Shown here piece by piece: positions 35,561 to 47,213 of a DNA stretch of 64,000 bases (position 1 is the first letter of the stretch; each line of letters begins with the position of its first letter). The notes beneath the pieces were generated by a model that saw nothing but the letters and a program-made list of their open reading frames with translations, did not search any database and was not told the DNA's origin. This stretch comes from Pyrus communis (taxonomy: Eukaryota; Streptophyta; Magnoliopsida; Rosales; Rosaceae): NCBI RefSeq assembly GCF_963583255.1, contig NC_084817.1:7694121-7758120 (forward strand), in the 5' to 3' direction. The translations under genes and the position numbers were made by a program.

Positions 35561-36047
35561 AGTATAGGGCAAGGCAATGGGCAGCACCATTAGCTAGGAG
35601 CAAATATGGGTGATATTAGCTCTAGTGATTGAGTCGAGGAAAGGCGGTACATTAATACTATCTGGTTTTGGATACAAATACCATAACAAATATCTTAAGT
35701 TCGATACAATTACCGTACCATTACCGCTTGGTATAAAAAAAAATGGCGCAAAATCGATATGGTATAGTGTAGTAATGGTATGATATTGTAGAATGACAAA
35801 TAATTCCACCCCTAAACTTACCTACATTGCTTCAGAGGTCGATGTAGCATCCCAAACTCCTAACCCAACTCCATCTGATATTAGTTCCTCCATTACATCG
35901 CATGATTAATTCAGAACACAATCACTTTAGCGTCTCTATTTTAATGTCAAAATTTTTCCTTAAATTAATTGTGTTGCCAAGTTGAAGAATCTTTCGTGAG
36001 TAGTCAACAAATTAACAAGTAAGACAAAATTAGCTCTCCAGTTGCCA
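35561..36047. other. Gene-free, copia spacer and repeat debris
   Basis: Weak continuation of copia-derived sequence. A region at about 35640-35810 is rich in TACCGTACCATTACCG/TGGTAATGGTAT-like inverted motifs, perhaps a MITE. No gene. Confidence 0.4.
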
Positions 36048-36216
36048 TGAGGATCCTCTCCGAATTTTCTTTGTCAGTTTTTATCAAATATTATTCATAT
36101 TTAATTTTAAATATAAATATTTAAAATAATTTTTTACTACATGTATACGATAAACAAATACGATTTAAGGATTCCGAGATCCTTACAAAAAGGACCCCAG
36201 ATGATCCTCGTTCCTC
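36048..36216. mobile_element. MITE with GAGGATCCT ends
   Basis: GAGGATCCTCTCCGAATTTT on the left and GGACCCCAGATGATCCTCG on the right are imperfect inverted ends around an AT-rich core with TACGATAAACAAATACG. A similar core and end occur near 41815-41985. It sits about 150-200 bp upstream of LFS-like copy 4. Confidence 0.55.
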
Positions 36217-36363
36217 CAGTTGGCCACCAATTAAGCATCCACCAAGTAAAATAATTGACGAGGAAACGAGGAATCTTGCGTGACTCACCTTTCCACTCAA
36301 ACAGCAGTCAATACGCACAAATATATGGACTAAATAAAACGCACAAATTTTCACTCTCCTTTT

Positions 36364-36367
<4 letters not shown>

Positions 36368-36404
<37 letters not shown>
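36368..36404 (+). repeat. (TC)n tract in the 5' UTR of LFS-like copy 4
   Basis: About 18 TC dinucleotides end 11 bp before the start codon. Pyrimidine-rich leaders near the start site are common in plants. Confidence 0.9.
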
Positions 36405-36407
<3 letters not shown>

Positions 36408-36415
36408 TATTTCTC

Positions 36416-36916
36416 ATGGAGGAAGAAGACGATCAGAAGCAGTCCAAATGGCAAGGCAAAACCTCCGCCGAGCTGAAACGCACGGTAGCGGAGCAAGCCT
36501 GGACGGCCCTGGCCGATTTCTGCAACTTACACAAGTGGTTCCCAACGCTTGCCACGTGCCTCCAAGTGGAGGGCGTCCCTGGCCAGCCGGGTGTGATCCG
36601 GTACTGCGCGAGTGCGCCTGTTGATAATGATGAGTCCAGCATCAAGTGGGCTAAAGAGAAGTTGTTGACCATTGATCCGATCCAACGGTGCTTGAGCTAC
36701 GAGATCACGGAGAGCAATCTCGGGTTTAAGTCGTACGTTGCAACAATGCAAGTAGTTGCGATGGACGGCGGAGATGGGTGCAAGATTGAGTGGTCGGTTG
36801 TTTGCGATCCGATCGAAGGGTGGGGGTTGGATGATTTTCTTTCGTATCTTGATTCTTCTCTTCAGCTGATAGGAAAGACGATCATGGAGCATGCTCCTCC
36901 ATCTACTACTAATTGA
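36416..36916 (+). CDS. Lachrymatory-factor-synthase-like protein, copy 4
   Basis: Single-exon gene, 166 residues, SRPBCC fold. Acidic leader MEEEDDQKQSKWQGKTSAEL, then ADFCNLHKWFPTLATC (33-48), VIRYCASAP (60-68), IKWAKEKLLTID (76-87), CLSYEITESN (92-101), KSYVATMQVV (105-114), CKIEWSVVCDPIEGW (122-136) and a C-terminal helix. Arg62, Glu81 and Tyr107 correspond to the residues proposed as catalytic in onion LFS. GC content is visibly higher than in copy 3, and no defect is seen. It is the last member of the cluster, all on the plus strand. Reaction and substrate in this plant are unknown; a ligand-binding role like other Bet v 1-fold proteins is the main alternative. Confidence 0.92.
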   Translation: MEEEDDQKQSKWQGKTSAELKRTVAEQAWTALADFCNLHKWFPTLATCLQVEGVPGQPGVIRYCASAPVDNDESSIKWAKEKLLTIDPIQRCLSYEITESNLGFKSYVATMQVVAMDGGDGCKIEWSVVCDPIEGWGLDDFLSYLDSSLQLIGKTIMEHAPPSTTN

Positions 36917-38023
36917 TATTTTTGTGTGCTTATAGTATTAGCATTTTTATGTATTTTGTAATGAATTTCTCTTCGCGTTTAGCCGTGCACCCGACTTCTT
37001 AAGTTCCATCTTTCTCTTCGTTCAGTAATAAATACCCTCGTGTGAGAATTACCCACAAATTATCCTTGCTTTTTTGGGGCTTATGATTAAAGCCCTATGA
37101 AAAATCAGTGATTTTATGTCAAAAGGAAGGAGTGTCTAGCTAATTTGTTTGGAGCATTCACCACAAATTTTGTGTGGACTGATTTCCAAATATCATCCGG
37201 AAAAATAAAAGGTTTACATTATGCGATGTGATGCGAAAACTTTGCTTAACGCTAACATTATAAATTGACCCAATAAGAACCACATACACATCATGGTGGT
37301 TTTGAAGAGATTTTTCAGAGCGAACAGAACACAGAGTGGTACACCACGTATCATTATATAAATGATGATATATATATATATATATGTTAAAAAGTTAATA
37401 ACTTAAAAAATAAAATTTCCAACCATTTGTATAAAAATACGTTGTGTACCCGTGTTCCAGTCACATTAAAAAAATTCACGTGGTTTTGTTGCATCAATCA
37501 TTATCGTTTTAAGTTATCCTAACATAGTCACCAAATACACGACGACCCACCGTGACTTGTGAGTATGAACGATTAATACTAGCACCATTCCTATTGCCTC
37601 TCAAAACAAAAATACGTACATGACAAAAGTGAAACGATTGGTTAAGTCAATATGTGGTTGAACATTGATCCATAAGATATGAACATATTCTTTATACACA
37701 TTTAGAAATCAATCTTGCTATGTAGCTAGGAGGTTGGCTACATTGGACCACCGAAAACACCTCACCCTTCCACAGAATGTGAGTTTTTCTGATGCTCTCC
37801 GGTCTCCATCCCCAGGTTCATAACCGCGGCAGGACCAAACGAAACACGACACCAGCGTTGAAGAATGATCACAAGAAACCCGCTTAAATGTAAATAACTT
37901 TGAACTGCTAAAATTATATAGTAGGATATATGGCCTAACTGCTTCAAAAACGATGATTCCCTACGCATGTAAGTTTCCGATGCTTTTCTTTTTTTTTTTC
38001 GGAATAGGGGTAGGCGAATTGAA
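36917..38023. other. Intergenic between convergent LFS-like copy 4 and lipase
   Basis: 3' regions of two convergent genes. (AT)n at about 37368-37386. No further gene. Confidence 0.5.
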
Positions 38024-40307
38024 TTACAGGCCGTTAACATCTTCGACGCCAGCACTCAATCTCTTATCCATCCAGTCAATTATATCCTGTGCAATCTCTA
38101 CACGCTCCGGCTCAAACAGAAGGTCGTGCAAGAAACCATCATAGAGCTTTATATCTTTGAACTCGGATGCTGCCTCATTGTAGAGGTCCTGGGAGGCTAG
38201 CGGATCGGTGACTCTATCAGCAGTACCATGAAGAACAAAGAAGGGGATATTCACAAACTTAAAGTTCCGTGTCAATTGAGTGGAGATCCGCAATATCTCA
38301 TAGCCTGTTCGGACCCTGATTGGACCTGTATAGACCAGGGGATCAGAGTACTTGGCCAACAATTGTGCAGGATCCCGCGACACTGGAATTCCCCTCTTGT
38401 TTGCACCTTTAAACTGGAACTTGGGAGCGACCAGAGAAACAATTGGAGCCACAGCCTAAATTCGGACATCAGAGAAAGGTTTGTAAGATGTAAGCAACCA
38501 TGTGACGATCATGTGTTCAACACAGTTTCAAGCTTAAGGAAGAAAAAATCGCCTAAAAGCACATAAACATAGTTTGGGATGCAGTAAAGAACATACCCCA
38601 ACAATTGGATGCGCTGGCTTAACGCGCAAAGCTGGTGATGTCAGTACAATACCCTCTAGCATTCCTTCAATTTGAGGGGTGGCAGCCGCCTACACAAACG
38701 TTAAGCAATATTAATGATAAACTTAAAACTCAACGAGTTGGACGGTCAGTAGATTTTTGGATGGCATACCTTCAAAACAACAGCTCCTCCTGTTGAGTGC
38801 CCAAAGAGGAAGCATGGTACTCCAGGGTTCTCTAACCTAATCTTCTCCAAGAAAGCACCCTATTGAAAGAGTAGGATCAAAACAGTCAAACTTCAGGGGG
38901 ATTTAAAGTAGAGCCACTTGGAACCAAAAATACAGTACATAATATTATGAAGAAAAGAAACCAAGCTCCCATCTATGTAGTCGAAAATGCTATGTTTATA
39001 CAGAAAAATCCTAAATATTTGAGATGAGGGGATATCCAATTATCCATTCTGAGTTGAATGGAACTTCATGATTTATAATCAATTGGAGAAAATGCTGCTG
39101 AACTTACAGTATCAGCAACAACATAGTCAAGTGAAGGAACGTATCCATGCAATCCATCGCTGCCGCCATGACCTACCACAAAGGGAACAATAGATTAATA
39201 TAAACACAAATCCAACAACTTAAGAAATCATCCGAATTAAGTAGTCATGTCCACATTTCCATTCAACAAACTCCTAGCATAATGCAAATGAGGTATTCCC
39301 ACAAGTCCTCACAAGGTCCAGACAAAAATAATGCAAAAGAGCTCAAATTTCAGTATCATAAGACTCCATTATCCTCTCTTCCTCACTTAGGCATAAACCA
39401 CGCGTGGACCTTAAAACGTAGTGATGTTTGGTTTGAACTATAAAAGCAAAAGCGCCAAAACGAGTACAAATCTTAAAAATTTAGCTACCTATCCAGTCCA
39501 TTGCATACACCCCAAAGTTGCATGAGGTTAGTTGCCTTGCAAAATCAGCATATCTTCCACTGCAAACAAATATAAAGCACCAAATTTCTATTAAACCAAC
39601 ATAACTTCAGGAAAAACCCCATCAAATTACAAAAGAAAATGCTCCTGAAATTTTACCTGTGCTCATTAAGCCCATGTATGATGATCAAAATACCCCTGAA
39701 ATTTCAGAAAATTAAAAATAATAAATTACTAATGACAATCAGAACTTGCGAAGATTATACAGAACAGAAGCAACGGCAAGAAACCCAAAACTGAAATTAC
39801 TTGCTAATTTTTCGGTTAAATTACGCACAATACAGAACAATATTAAAATTTAACAACACGTGAAATACAGAAAATTACAAAATTAAATTAAAAAAAAAAA
39901 ACCAATGAAATTACACAGAAATTCAGACGATGAAGAATTTACCTTGGAATACCAGAGACCGGGAACCATGAGCGGCAGAAGAGGGCGTTGTTGCGACCAC
40001 CAAAGAACAAGAACGTCGCAGAGCGGTACCAGCAGTGGGCGTCGCCGGTGTGATACCCCTCAGCCAATGCTCTGCGCCTGAAGGTGTCCTCCTCCTCTCT
40101 CCTGAAAGCCGACTTTCGCTTCTTCGACGACGGCGCATCGAGCAGTGACTCCGAGATTCCGCTGCGGCGACGGCGGGGTAGGAGGAAGAGGAGGAAGGAG
40201 AGGAAGAAGGTGTGGATGAGGAGGAGGAAGCCTCTTAGGGTTTTGAGGATCGGGATTATGCGGTTGCTGGCTCCGGAGGTCAGCTGCTCCATCTCCGCCG
40301 TCGACAT
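38024..40307 (-). CDS. Monoacylglycerol lipase-like alpha/beta hydrolase, seven exons
   Basis: Serine hydrolase of the plant monoacylglycerol lipase/caffeoylshikimate esterase family (Hydrolase_4). Exons on the minus strand: 39943-40307, 39657-39695, 39489-39559, 39108-39172, 38770-38859, 38597-38689, 38024-38455, all with GT-AG introns. They join in frame to 384 residues. A hydrophobic segment at about 28-44 (FLLLIHTFFLSFLLFLL) followed by RRRR suggests a membrane anchor. Oxyanion-side IIIHGLNEHSGRY is at about 126-138, then YAMDWIGHGGSDG. The nucleophile is Ser202 in FGHSTGG. Asp321 in HGTADRVTDP and His351 in DGFLHD complete the triad. The expected reaction is hydrolysis of monoacylglycerol to glycerol and fatty acid; caffeoyl shikimate or lysophospholipid are alternatives. 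The ATG at 40307 is chosen because the family starts close to the hydrophobic segment; the open frame to 40595 looks like 5' UTR. Confidence 0.92.
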
Positions 40308-40947
40308 GGCCAAGGAATCGACGGTGAAGATCGAGAGAGGGAGGAGAGGGGAATTAGATTCTCCGGGAATCCGATTCGGGAGAAGAAACGCAGAAGGTGG
40401 AAAAAAAGGAAACGAAATGGAAAAGGGGGAAGGAAACATATTTGCCGGTTTCATTGGGATTTTATAACGTAATTTGTCGTTTCCGAAATAGTAGCGGTCA
40501 ATCTTGGGCGTTGATTTTAGTGGGTCCCGGTTGTTCACGGTTTGGATTTGGGGTTTGTTAACTAATGTGGTGTCGGGAGAAAGCGGGAAAAGCACGGAGG
40601 ATTAATTGCTTTGTGGCCAGGTGACGTGGCGGGATCGTGTTGGCTGATGGAGTGGTGATTTCGGCTGTGGACGGTGGGATTTTAAAGGTCTACGTCAAAC
40701 TTTTAATATGTGGACAGGCAGTTGGCCAGATTAAGGTGCGCGCAATTATATACGTTACGTTAGTTTTGGCTGAGCAGCTCGGCTCGAATCATGCACGGCT
40801 TGTTTGAGCTTGATTTTGTATTAAAAAAATTTGTTTAGAAGCGTTTTTATTAATCCGTAACACGATGAAGCCCATAAACTATGTGCAAGCAAATACAAAA
40901 TATATATATATATATATATATATGAAAGAGAAATAAGTTTTCGAGAA
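40308..40947 (-). promoter_or_regulatory. Upstream region of the lipase gene
   Basis: 5' UTR and promoter of the minus-strand lipase gene. Contains ACGT cores (GTGACGTGGCGG at about 40621) of the kind bound by bZIP factors; binding is inference. No clear TATA box. (AT)n at about 40902-40923. Confidence 0.4.
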
Positions 40948-41106
40948 GAGTAATTTTAGGTGATTAAATTTCTAAATCAAATAATGTGGATGTTAATAAT
41001 TGAATTATTACTTTAAGTATTGATTAACGTGCTTGTTTTCTATTAGTGATACATGATGTGTTTTGCAAATTTAGTTTAAAATTTTGATCTCCCTAACATT
41101 ACCCTT
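40948..41106. mobile_element. MITE, 'GGGTAATGCTAGG' family
   Basis: GTAATTTTAGGTGATTAAATTTCTAAAT and AAATTTAGTTTAAAATTTTGATCTCCCTAACATTACCCTTT as inverted ends, with the family core ATTGATTAACGTGCTTGTTT. Confidence 0.65.
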
Positions 41107-43733
41107 TAGAGAGACGTGAAAGAGAGAGGGAGACTGAACATGAGGCTTAAATTTTTATTTTATTAAATTAGAGATACGGTATGATGACATGTGGGTTAGG
41201 GAAGAAAAAAAAACAACAAAAATATGTTGAAGTTTTTATTTAAAGTTCTAACAATGTTTTTGCAACTTAAAAATATTTTTTAAGTTTTTTTGGTTAAATG
41301 AAGTTAATAAGCACTTTTGATTGTCAAAAAATATTTTCGGTTAAAAGAAGTCCCAAAAGAGTAGCACATCGAGGGACTATGCCATAGGGGTATTTTCTTA
41401 ACCAACTAATAATAAGGACAATAGGATTAGGGATATTATGACTTGGTTTATTTTGATAATTACGTACACAAATCACATTACCATTTTTATCTCTTATAAA
41501 TGTATCAATTTACGATTGTGTCTTAAATTAGTAATTTACGATTGTCACCACAGAAATTTTATGTGTTATGATACATACTTGATTCTCACTGTATTTTCCA
41601 AAAACTCAAAACTCAAATGAACCACATCCAATTTACAGCAAATCAACGGCAGTTAAATAAGATTGAATTAAATCTGATTTACAGTTAATTAACATAGATT
41701 AATTCCATCTTTAGCCGTCAAGGATTAAGCTGCCAAATTGAGCCAGCCAAGTCCCTTGTTCAAAATTGCCAGCCAAAGAGAGAAGAATTATTTTACAAGA
41801 GGTATACAAACCAGGAGGATCCTAGCCGAGTTATTTTTGTGAGGATTTTTGGGATCCTTTAATTATATTCGTTTATCGTAATCATATGTTCAGAAATCAT
41901 TGTAAAATTTTTTTATTTAAAATTGAATATAAACAGTATCTGACAAAAATTGACTGCATAATAAACAATAAACAGATGTGATTGAAGGATTCAACGAAAA
42001 TCTTCAATCGCACACAAAGCCTCAAGTATTCCACGTAAGCATGCATCCAACATATATTTCCAGGTCAGAAAACCTCTGGATTCTCGTCGCTCGGATCCGT
42101 ACACGATTCCTACAAAAATACACGACGCGTAGTTTACTTATAAATCTGAACGAGACCGAGTCTTGAGGCTAATCTGTTTCTTACCAAGAAAATAAATAAA
42201 TAAAAAGAAAGAAAGCTTGCCTGTTTCGTTCCACCGCTAAACACGGCTAATTATTAATAAAATCGGGATTTTGATTATTTGATATCAAATCCCTTGACTT
42301 GATATCTGTGTTTATTTGTCAACACCATCTCCCATGCATGCGTACACCATATTTTACTTTTGTTTGTTTAATTAAATATATGTTGAAAAATAATGAACAA
42401 ATTACCCACCCTACATGGTTTTGTTGTGATTTTTTTTAACCTAGTGCTCGAGAGATAGCTGTCTATATATGAAATCTCGAGAAGAGAGACCCTTCTGAAC
42501 CGTTTGAATCCTACGAGTGAATAAAAAGGTGGAAGGGGAGCAATTTAAATATTATGAAAGCTTTACCCTTTTTACCTTCTCTCTTTATTTATAGATATAA
42601 TAAAAAAAAATATTTAAATCGGGTTTTAAAATTCAACTTGCTATAAGATTCAATCCAGTTTTACTTTTTTGTCCACTGATTCTTTTATTATACTCATTTT
42701 ACATTTTTTATTAGAGATAAATTAAAAGAAAAACTAAAGAAAAGGGTTTAAAAACTTTGAATTTTAACGATAAGGACAAAATAAAGAGTAAAGTGAATAG
42801 TACTAGGATTAACTTTTTAGTGTAAAAATGTGGTTTTTCGTTAAAGTAAACAGTACCGGGAGCTTTTCATTAAAGTTCCCTAAATTAAAATCTTCTATTA
42901 TATTATTGTTTGGTAGTATTTGAATTTTGAATATTTAAAATTGAATTAGTTTCAATCTACTCGATATGTATCTTCCCACAGAAAACAATATACAAACATA
43001 AACTACAACCTAATTACTAAAGGAACAAATACATACCAACACTTGCAAACCAAATTAAAAAGGTACAAAAACAAGATATACCTACAAGAAAAACACATAA
43101 CCTGTGATACAAGAATATAGTTATTATTGATACAGGTCGAATATCGAAAATAATATGTCATATAAATAGATAACACAATTAACCTGTTATATAAATTGAT
43201 TTCAAAAAATACAAAATCTCTATGATATAGGTAGATAATTCGTACTCTGATTAGGAGCGGCTTGGACATAATTTCAATGATCATCTTCCTATATGATAGG
43301 TTAAGAATAAAACATGCAATTTGAAGAAATTAATCAAATCAAGCTCCATTCTCGTTAAACAACAAAACACCAACAAAAAGAAAAAGTAAAGAAATAAGGA
43401 GACTTCACCACACCACAAGCCTAGCTTGCCGTGATGGAACTTGTTTTGATTTTTACGTGAACTGGAACAAGAGGAAGAAGAAATAACAAAAAGAAAAAGT
43501 AAAGAAATAAGGAGACGAGTCCGCACTTGGACAAATAGAGGAAGAGAGATAATTTTTGTAGAAGTCTTATCAGGTAATTGTATTTTTAAAACCTCACTAG
43601 TCAAAATTCATTATCATAAATATTAAGGGGGGAAGATAATCCTAAACTCAAGGGATAATATTGATGGCTCACCACGTTATTATTTGTCTTGGACGATTAA
43701 TTGATTAATAGATTCAGTTCATAATTTTATGGA
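41107..43733. other. 2.6 kb gene-free, AT-rich
   Basis: No coding family on either strand. About 41815-41985 resembles the AGGATCCT-ended MITE at 36048. About 42740-42895 carries the ACTTTTTAGTGTAAAAATGTGG / GTAAACAGTACCGGGAGC string of a common repeat. A direct duplication of AACAAAAAGAAAAAGTAAAG AAATAAGGAGAC occurs at 43373-43405 and 43487-43515. Confidence 0.45.
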
Positions 43734-43843
43734 AAATTGTTATTAGCACTCTAAAAATCATATTTTACACGTATTATTCTTTCTAAATACAAAAAGTTTG
43801 AAGTGCAGATTGAAAATTTTGAAATGCTAATAACAATTTCCTT
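43734..43843. mobile_element. Small MITE
   Basis: AAATTGTTATTAGCACTCTA and AAATGCTAATAACAATTT form inverted ends around an AT-rich core. Confidence 0.6.
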
Positions 43844-43997
43844 TACATTGATATATAATGATGTGGTGATGCTCACTATGTTATTTGGTGCCGAATAATT
43901 CATTTTCAAATATAAAACTTAATTATTCAAAGTAAATAAGAAGTTTCTAAATTGATAACTACTATAACCATATTGTTGTCTCTAAATCGAATTAACA

Positions 43998-44152
43998 GGT
44001 TATGCAAGTGGTCTTTTGTCACAATGGTCGAAAGATGTTGAGCCATTGCATGAAGAAGTGGGTTCAAACCCCATCAGTGGTTAATCTAACAATATCTATC
44101 GTTTTACACACACACACAAAAAAAAGAAAAAAAAAAAAGAAAAAAAAAAAAG
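43998..44152 (+). mobile_element. tRNA-derived SINE
   Basis: A-box-like ACAATGGTCGAAAG, B-box-like GTGGGTTCAAACCCC, then GTGGTTAATCTAAC...CTATCG, a (CA)n run and a long A-rich tail. Aligns with 24677-24806. It is not a functional tRNA gene because the cloverleaf arms do not pair. Confidence 0.7.
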
Positions 44153-44621
44153 GGGTTCTCGCTCATCATAATAATAATTATGTTTAGCCTTTGAGAATAG
44201 TTCAACCGGTAACCGATGATGAAGGATGGGATATCGAGTTCGGATTATGGTTAGCTCACCAAATTTGCCGTTGGCTCTTATGCTTCTGACCGTAGGCATC
44301 GCTATGAAAGCAAGTTTTCAAGGCCATAAAAGGACACAGGAATTTTTGGCTTCTTTACCCTCAAAAGTCTATGAAGATGATGTTTTTTGGTGCATGTAGT
44401 TTTCAATAGCGACACTTTTATAGAGAGGAAAGAAAAAAGTGCAAGAAAAAAATAACATGTTAATTGATTGGTCTTGTTTTTGGGTTGCGTGATAATATTT
44501 TTGTCTGAAGTAATAATGCGGGATTAGGCGCTACTTTCTTTTGGAAGTTGGAAATTAACTCCGCTCTTTGGAAAAAGTGTTTATCAGTTATTGGGGTTCA
44601 TAAAAGCTTAAAACAAACTAA
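44153..44621. other. Intergenic, no gene
   Basis: No recognised coding or RNA gene. GGATATCGAGTTCGGATTATG near 44228 is weakly B-box-like and may be another SINE relic. Confidence 0.4.
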
Positions 44622-44776
44622 TAATATTAGAAAGATTAAATTTTATAAATTAAATGATGTAGTTAAAAATGATTGAATTATTATTTAAGTGTTGATTAAC
44701 GTACTTATTTACTATTGGTGACGCATACTTGTAAATTTGGTTAAAAAATTTAATATTCCTAGCATTATCCAAAATG
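44622..44776. mobile_element. MITE, 'GGGTAATGCTAGG' family
   Basis: AATAATATTAGAAAGATTAAATTT and AAATTTAATATTCCTAGCATTATCC are inverted ends, with the shared core GTTGATTAACGTACTTATTT. Confidence 0.65.
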
Positions 44777-45024
44777 AAAGCTCTGAAAGTCAGTTCTTGT
44801 CGACTCATATGGAATAGCTATGGATGTAACCTGGGAAAATTTTCAAAACCTAGACGACTCCTGATTTTGATTAAATGATGTGCCCAATTTATTTTGAGAT
44901 AATAGACTTTTCTAGCATAATTACAGAGAGAATATGCACAATATAGAAATAGGCGGTGACCCTAAAATGGGTTGATAAAACAAACGATTTTTTTCTTCAG
45001 TACAACGATATATTTTACATTAAA

Positions 45025-45172
45025 GGAATGGGGAATTCGGCTAAGTGGCTATAAGCCATACAATGGGGAACTTAATTTGGTATCGAATTTGCCATCTATA
45101 AGATTTGAACCTAAAACCTCTCACTTACAATGAAGAAGAATATCACCAGACCGTAATACTGGGTGACGATAA
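45025..45172 (-). mobile_element. tRNA-derived SINE, minus strand
   Basis: On the minus strand, CAGTATTACGGTCTGGTGAT (A box) is followed by GTGAGAGGTTTTAGGTTCAAATC (B box) and GATGGCAAATTCGATACC. Same family as 17311-17472 and 45631-45768. Confidence 0.68.
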
Positions 45173-45630
45173 AACAAAAATATTACACCTTAGCACAGAC
45201 GCGTAACAGCTCATACACCACAGTTAAACGAAAAAATTACGTGAAAAAGGCATGTGGTCTTTTTCATTTGGTATAATAACCTTCATTTTTCAAAATGGTA
45301 TGAAACCCATGTCAAATAGGACAACCCCATAATCTTGCATAAGTATTTTGCTTTCATTATTGATAGAAATCTTGTGATTAAAACATGGTGAAAGATTCGT
45401 TGTATGGGATGATAAGCCTCATAATGAGGTCACGTCAAAGCATTAGCCCTAAACCATAAGGTTACAATTTTTATTGGGGTGTAATATCCATACACATCTT
45501 TCTAATTTTTGATCGTCGGTTCGGATGAATTAAAAAAGATCAAAGGACATAAATTATCAAGAGGTGTGTGAGAAGTAAGATTTAATTAAAATTACAATTT
45601 TTTATTTTAAAATTTAAGTGTTTTTGCCAC
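45173..45630. other. Intergenic with small MITE-like inverted repeat
   Basis: TCCATACACATCTTTCTAATTTTTG and CAAGAGGTGTGTGAGAAGTAAG near 45489-45580 form a loose inverted pair. No gene. Confidence 0.4.
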
Positions 45631-45768
45631 TTAGTACTATGGTCTAGTGGTATTCCTTTTCACTTGTAGGTGAGAGGTCTTAGGTTCGATTCTCGCGCAA
45701 AGAGGAATTTGAATCACATTATTGCTAACTCATTGTGAGGCTAAGCTCACCCACTCCACCTAAAAAAA
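45631..45768 (+). mobile_element. tRNA-derived SINE
   Basis: ACTATGGTCTAGTGGTATT (A box) and GAGAGGTCTTAGGTTCGATTCTC (B box), then CACATTATTGCTAACTCATTGTGAGG and an A-rich end. Confidence 0.75.
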
Positions 45769-46001
45769 TTCAAGCATTTCTAAAAGCACTGTCAAGGAAA
45801 AACACTCTTTATTATCCGAAAACGTTAACACTTTTAACCACTAAAAAGCACTGCCAAGTTCCCCTAATTAAAAGATAACAAATTAATTTATGCATTTTTA
45901 TAGGAATGAGAATTTTCTCCAGACCCTCTTTGTGAGGTTCTTAGGGTTTCTCAAATCGTGTCTGTGTTATCGCACATCTTGCGGCCAGTCCTCTTTCTTT
46001 T
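45769..46001. other. Intergenic, no gene
   Basis: AT-rich, nothing recognised. Confidence 0.4.
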
Positions 46002-46151
46002 TATAGGAAAATGCTATTTAAACACCTATTTTTTACCTCTCATACACTCTTGTTAATCTTTGCCCATCTTCTTCAACTCATTATATCCATAAAAGATTCA
46101 GAGAAGTGTATGAGAAATAAAAATAGGTATGTAGATAATACCCTTTTAATA
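46002..46151. mobile_element. MITE with inverted CTATTTTT...CTCATACAC ends
   Basis: GCTATTTAAACACCTATTTTTTACCTCTCATACACT on the left and AGTGTATGAGAAATAAAAATAGGTATGTAGATAATACC on the right are clear inverted repeats. Confidence 0.65.
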
Positions 46152-47057
46152 ACGGTGAGATTAATAATTATTATTTCTAATGATTGTTTTTATTGCTGGG
46201 CTGGGTGATAAGGGCCTCAGCCACAAATGAATGTCACAATCAGGCTATGTAGGCCTTCTCAAAGTTGAGCTAGCCTATACCGATTGGCCCAGTGAAGTTC
46301 GGTTCTTCCAATTGTTGAATATCTTTCGTAATTAGCCCAAATCCGCAGATGGATTGAGTAACTCAAACCTAACAAATAAACAATCCCAATTAAAATCCAC
46401 ACAAGATGGGATTGAATGTCTATTTCAATCCTACTATGTAACAGTGAAGAACAACAAAAAATATGGAGATAAAAGTGAAAGATAAACGATATTTATTATG
46501 TGGTAAAACCCTTTATACAATGAGAAAAATCCACTAGTACATTGTCGGTTGAAGAATTCACTAATGAATAAAGATTTTTACAATCGTAATATAACTCAAT
46601 TACTCAATTGTAATCTCCTAAATGAATGCATATGAATCTTACCATACAAAGTCCACGAGATATGATCTTCTTCAATGAGTTGTCGTGCGATCCAAGTCTT
46701 CTTCGCTTAGACAGTATAAGAAATAAGCTAACTTGCGCTTTCAATATTCATCAAACAAACAGGGTTCACTCCCCCTTTTTGTGGTGTAATTTTCATTAAT
46801 TAATGAAGTTCTTGTGTTGCCTTCTCAAACTTGAACAAGAAGTTGCTTCACAAAATAGTTAAAAGTGATCCACCTTCCTGCTTTTCCTTTTAAGTAAAAC
46901 TCCTACCGTTGTTTTCTGTCTCCCCAACAAAAGAAATACTGACTGCTCGATCAACAAGTGCTTTTCTTCTTCACACCGTCGAATACATGTGAGGATCTGA
47001 TATGACCACAATTTTCTTATAATCTCTCTACTTTTCACTTGCATGGTGGGTTTTATT

Positions 47058-47099
<42 letters not shown>

Positions 47100-47213
47100 T
47101 ATCTCGTGAAGTTAAAGCTCTTTAGATCAAACCCTAGTTTTTGAATTCCTATTTTTTTTTTCCAGTTTGAAATAAAGAAAATTAATAATGCCTCCACAAC
47201 ATAAGAGTGAAGT
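46152..47213. other. Gene-free; LTR-like debris and (ATT)n
   Basis: About 46200-46860 looks like retrotransposon LTR or leader sequence (GTGGTAAAACCC, GAAAAATCCAC), but no termini or TSD could be set. (ATT)n at about 47056-47099. No gene. Confidence 0.4.

Noticed and set aside
40308..40595. 96-residue N-terminal extension of the lipase
   Set aside because: It is 5' UTR-like, and the family begins shortly before the hydrophobic segment.
43998..45768. tRNA-like A/B box pairs suggesting tRNA genes
   Set aside because: They are followed by SINE bodies and A-rich tails, the cloverleaf arms do not pair, and several copies share the same non-tRNA body.
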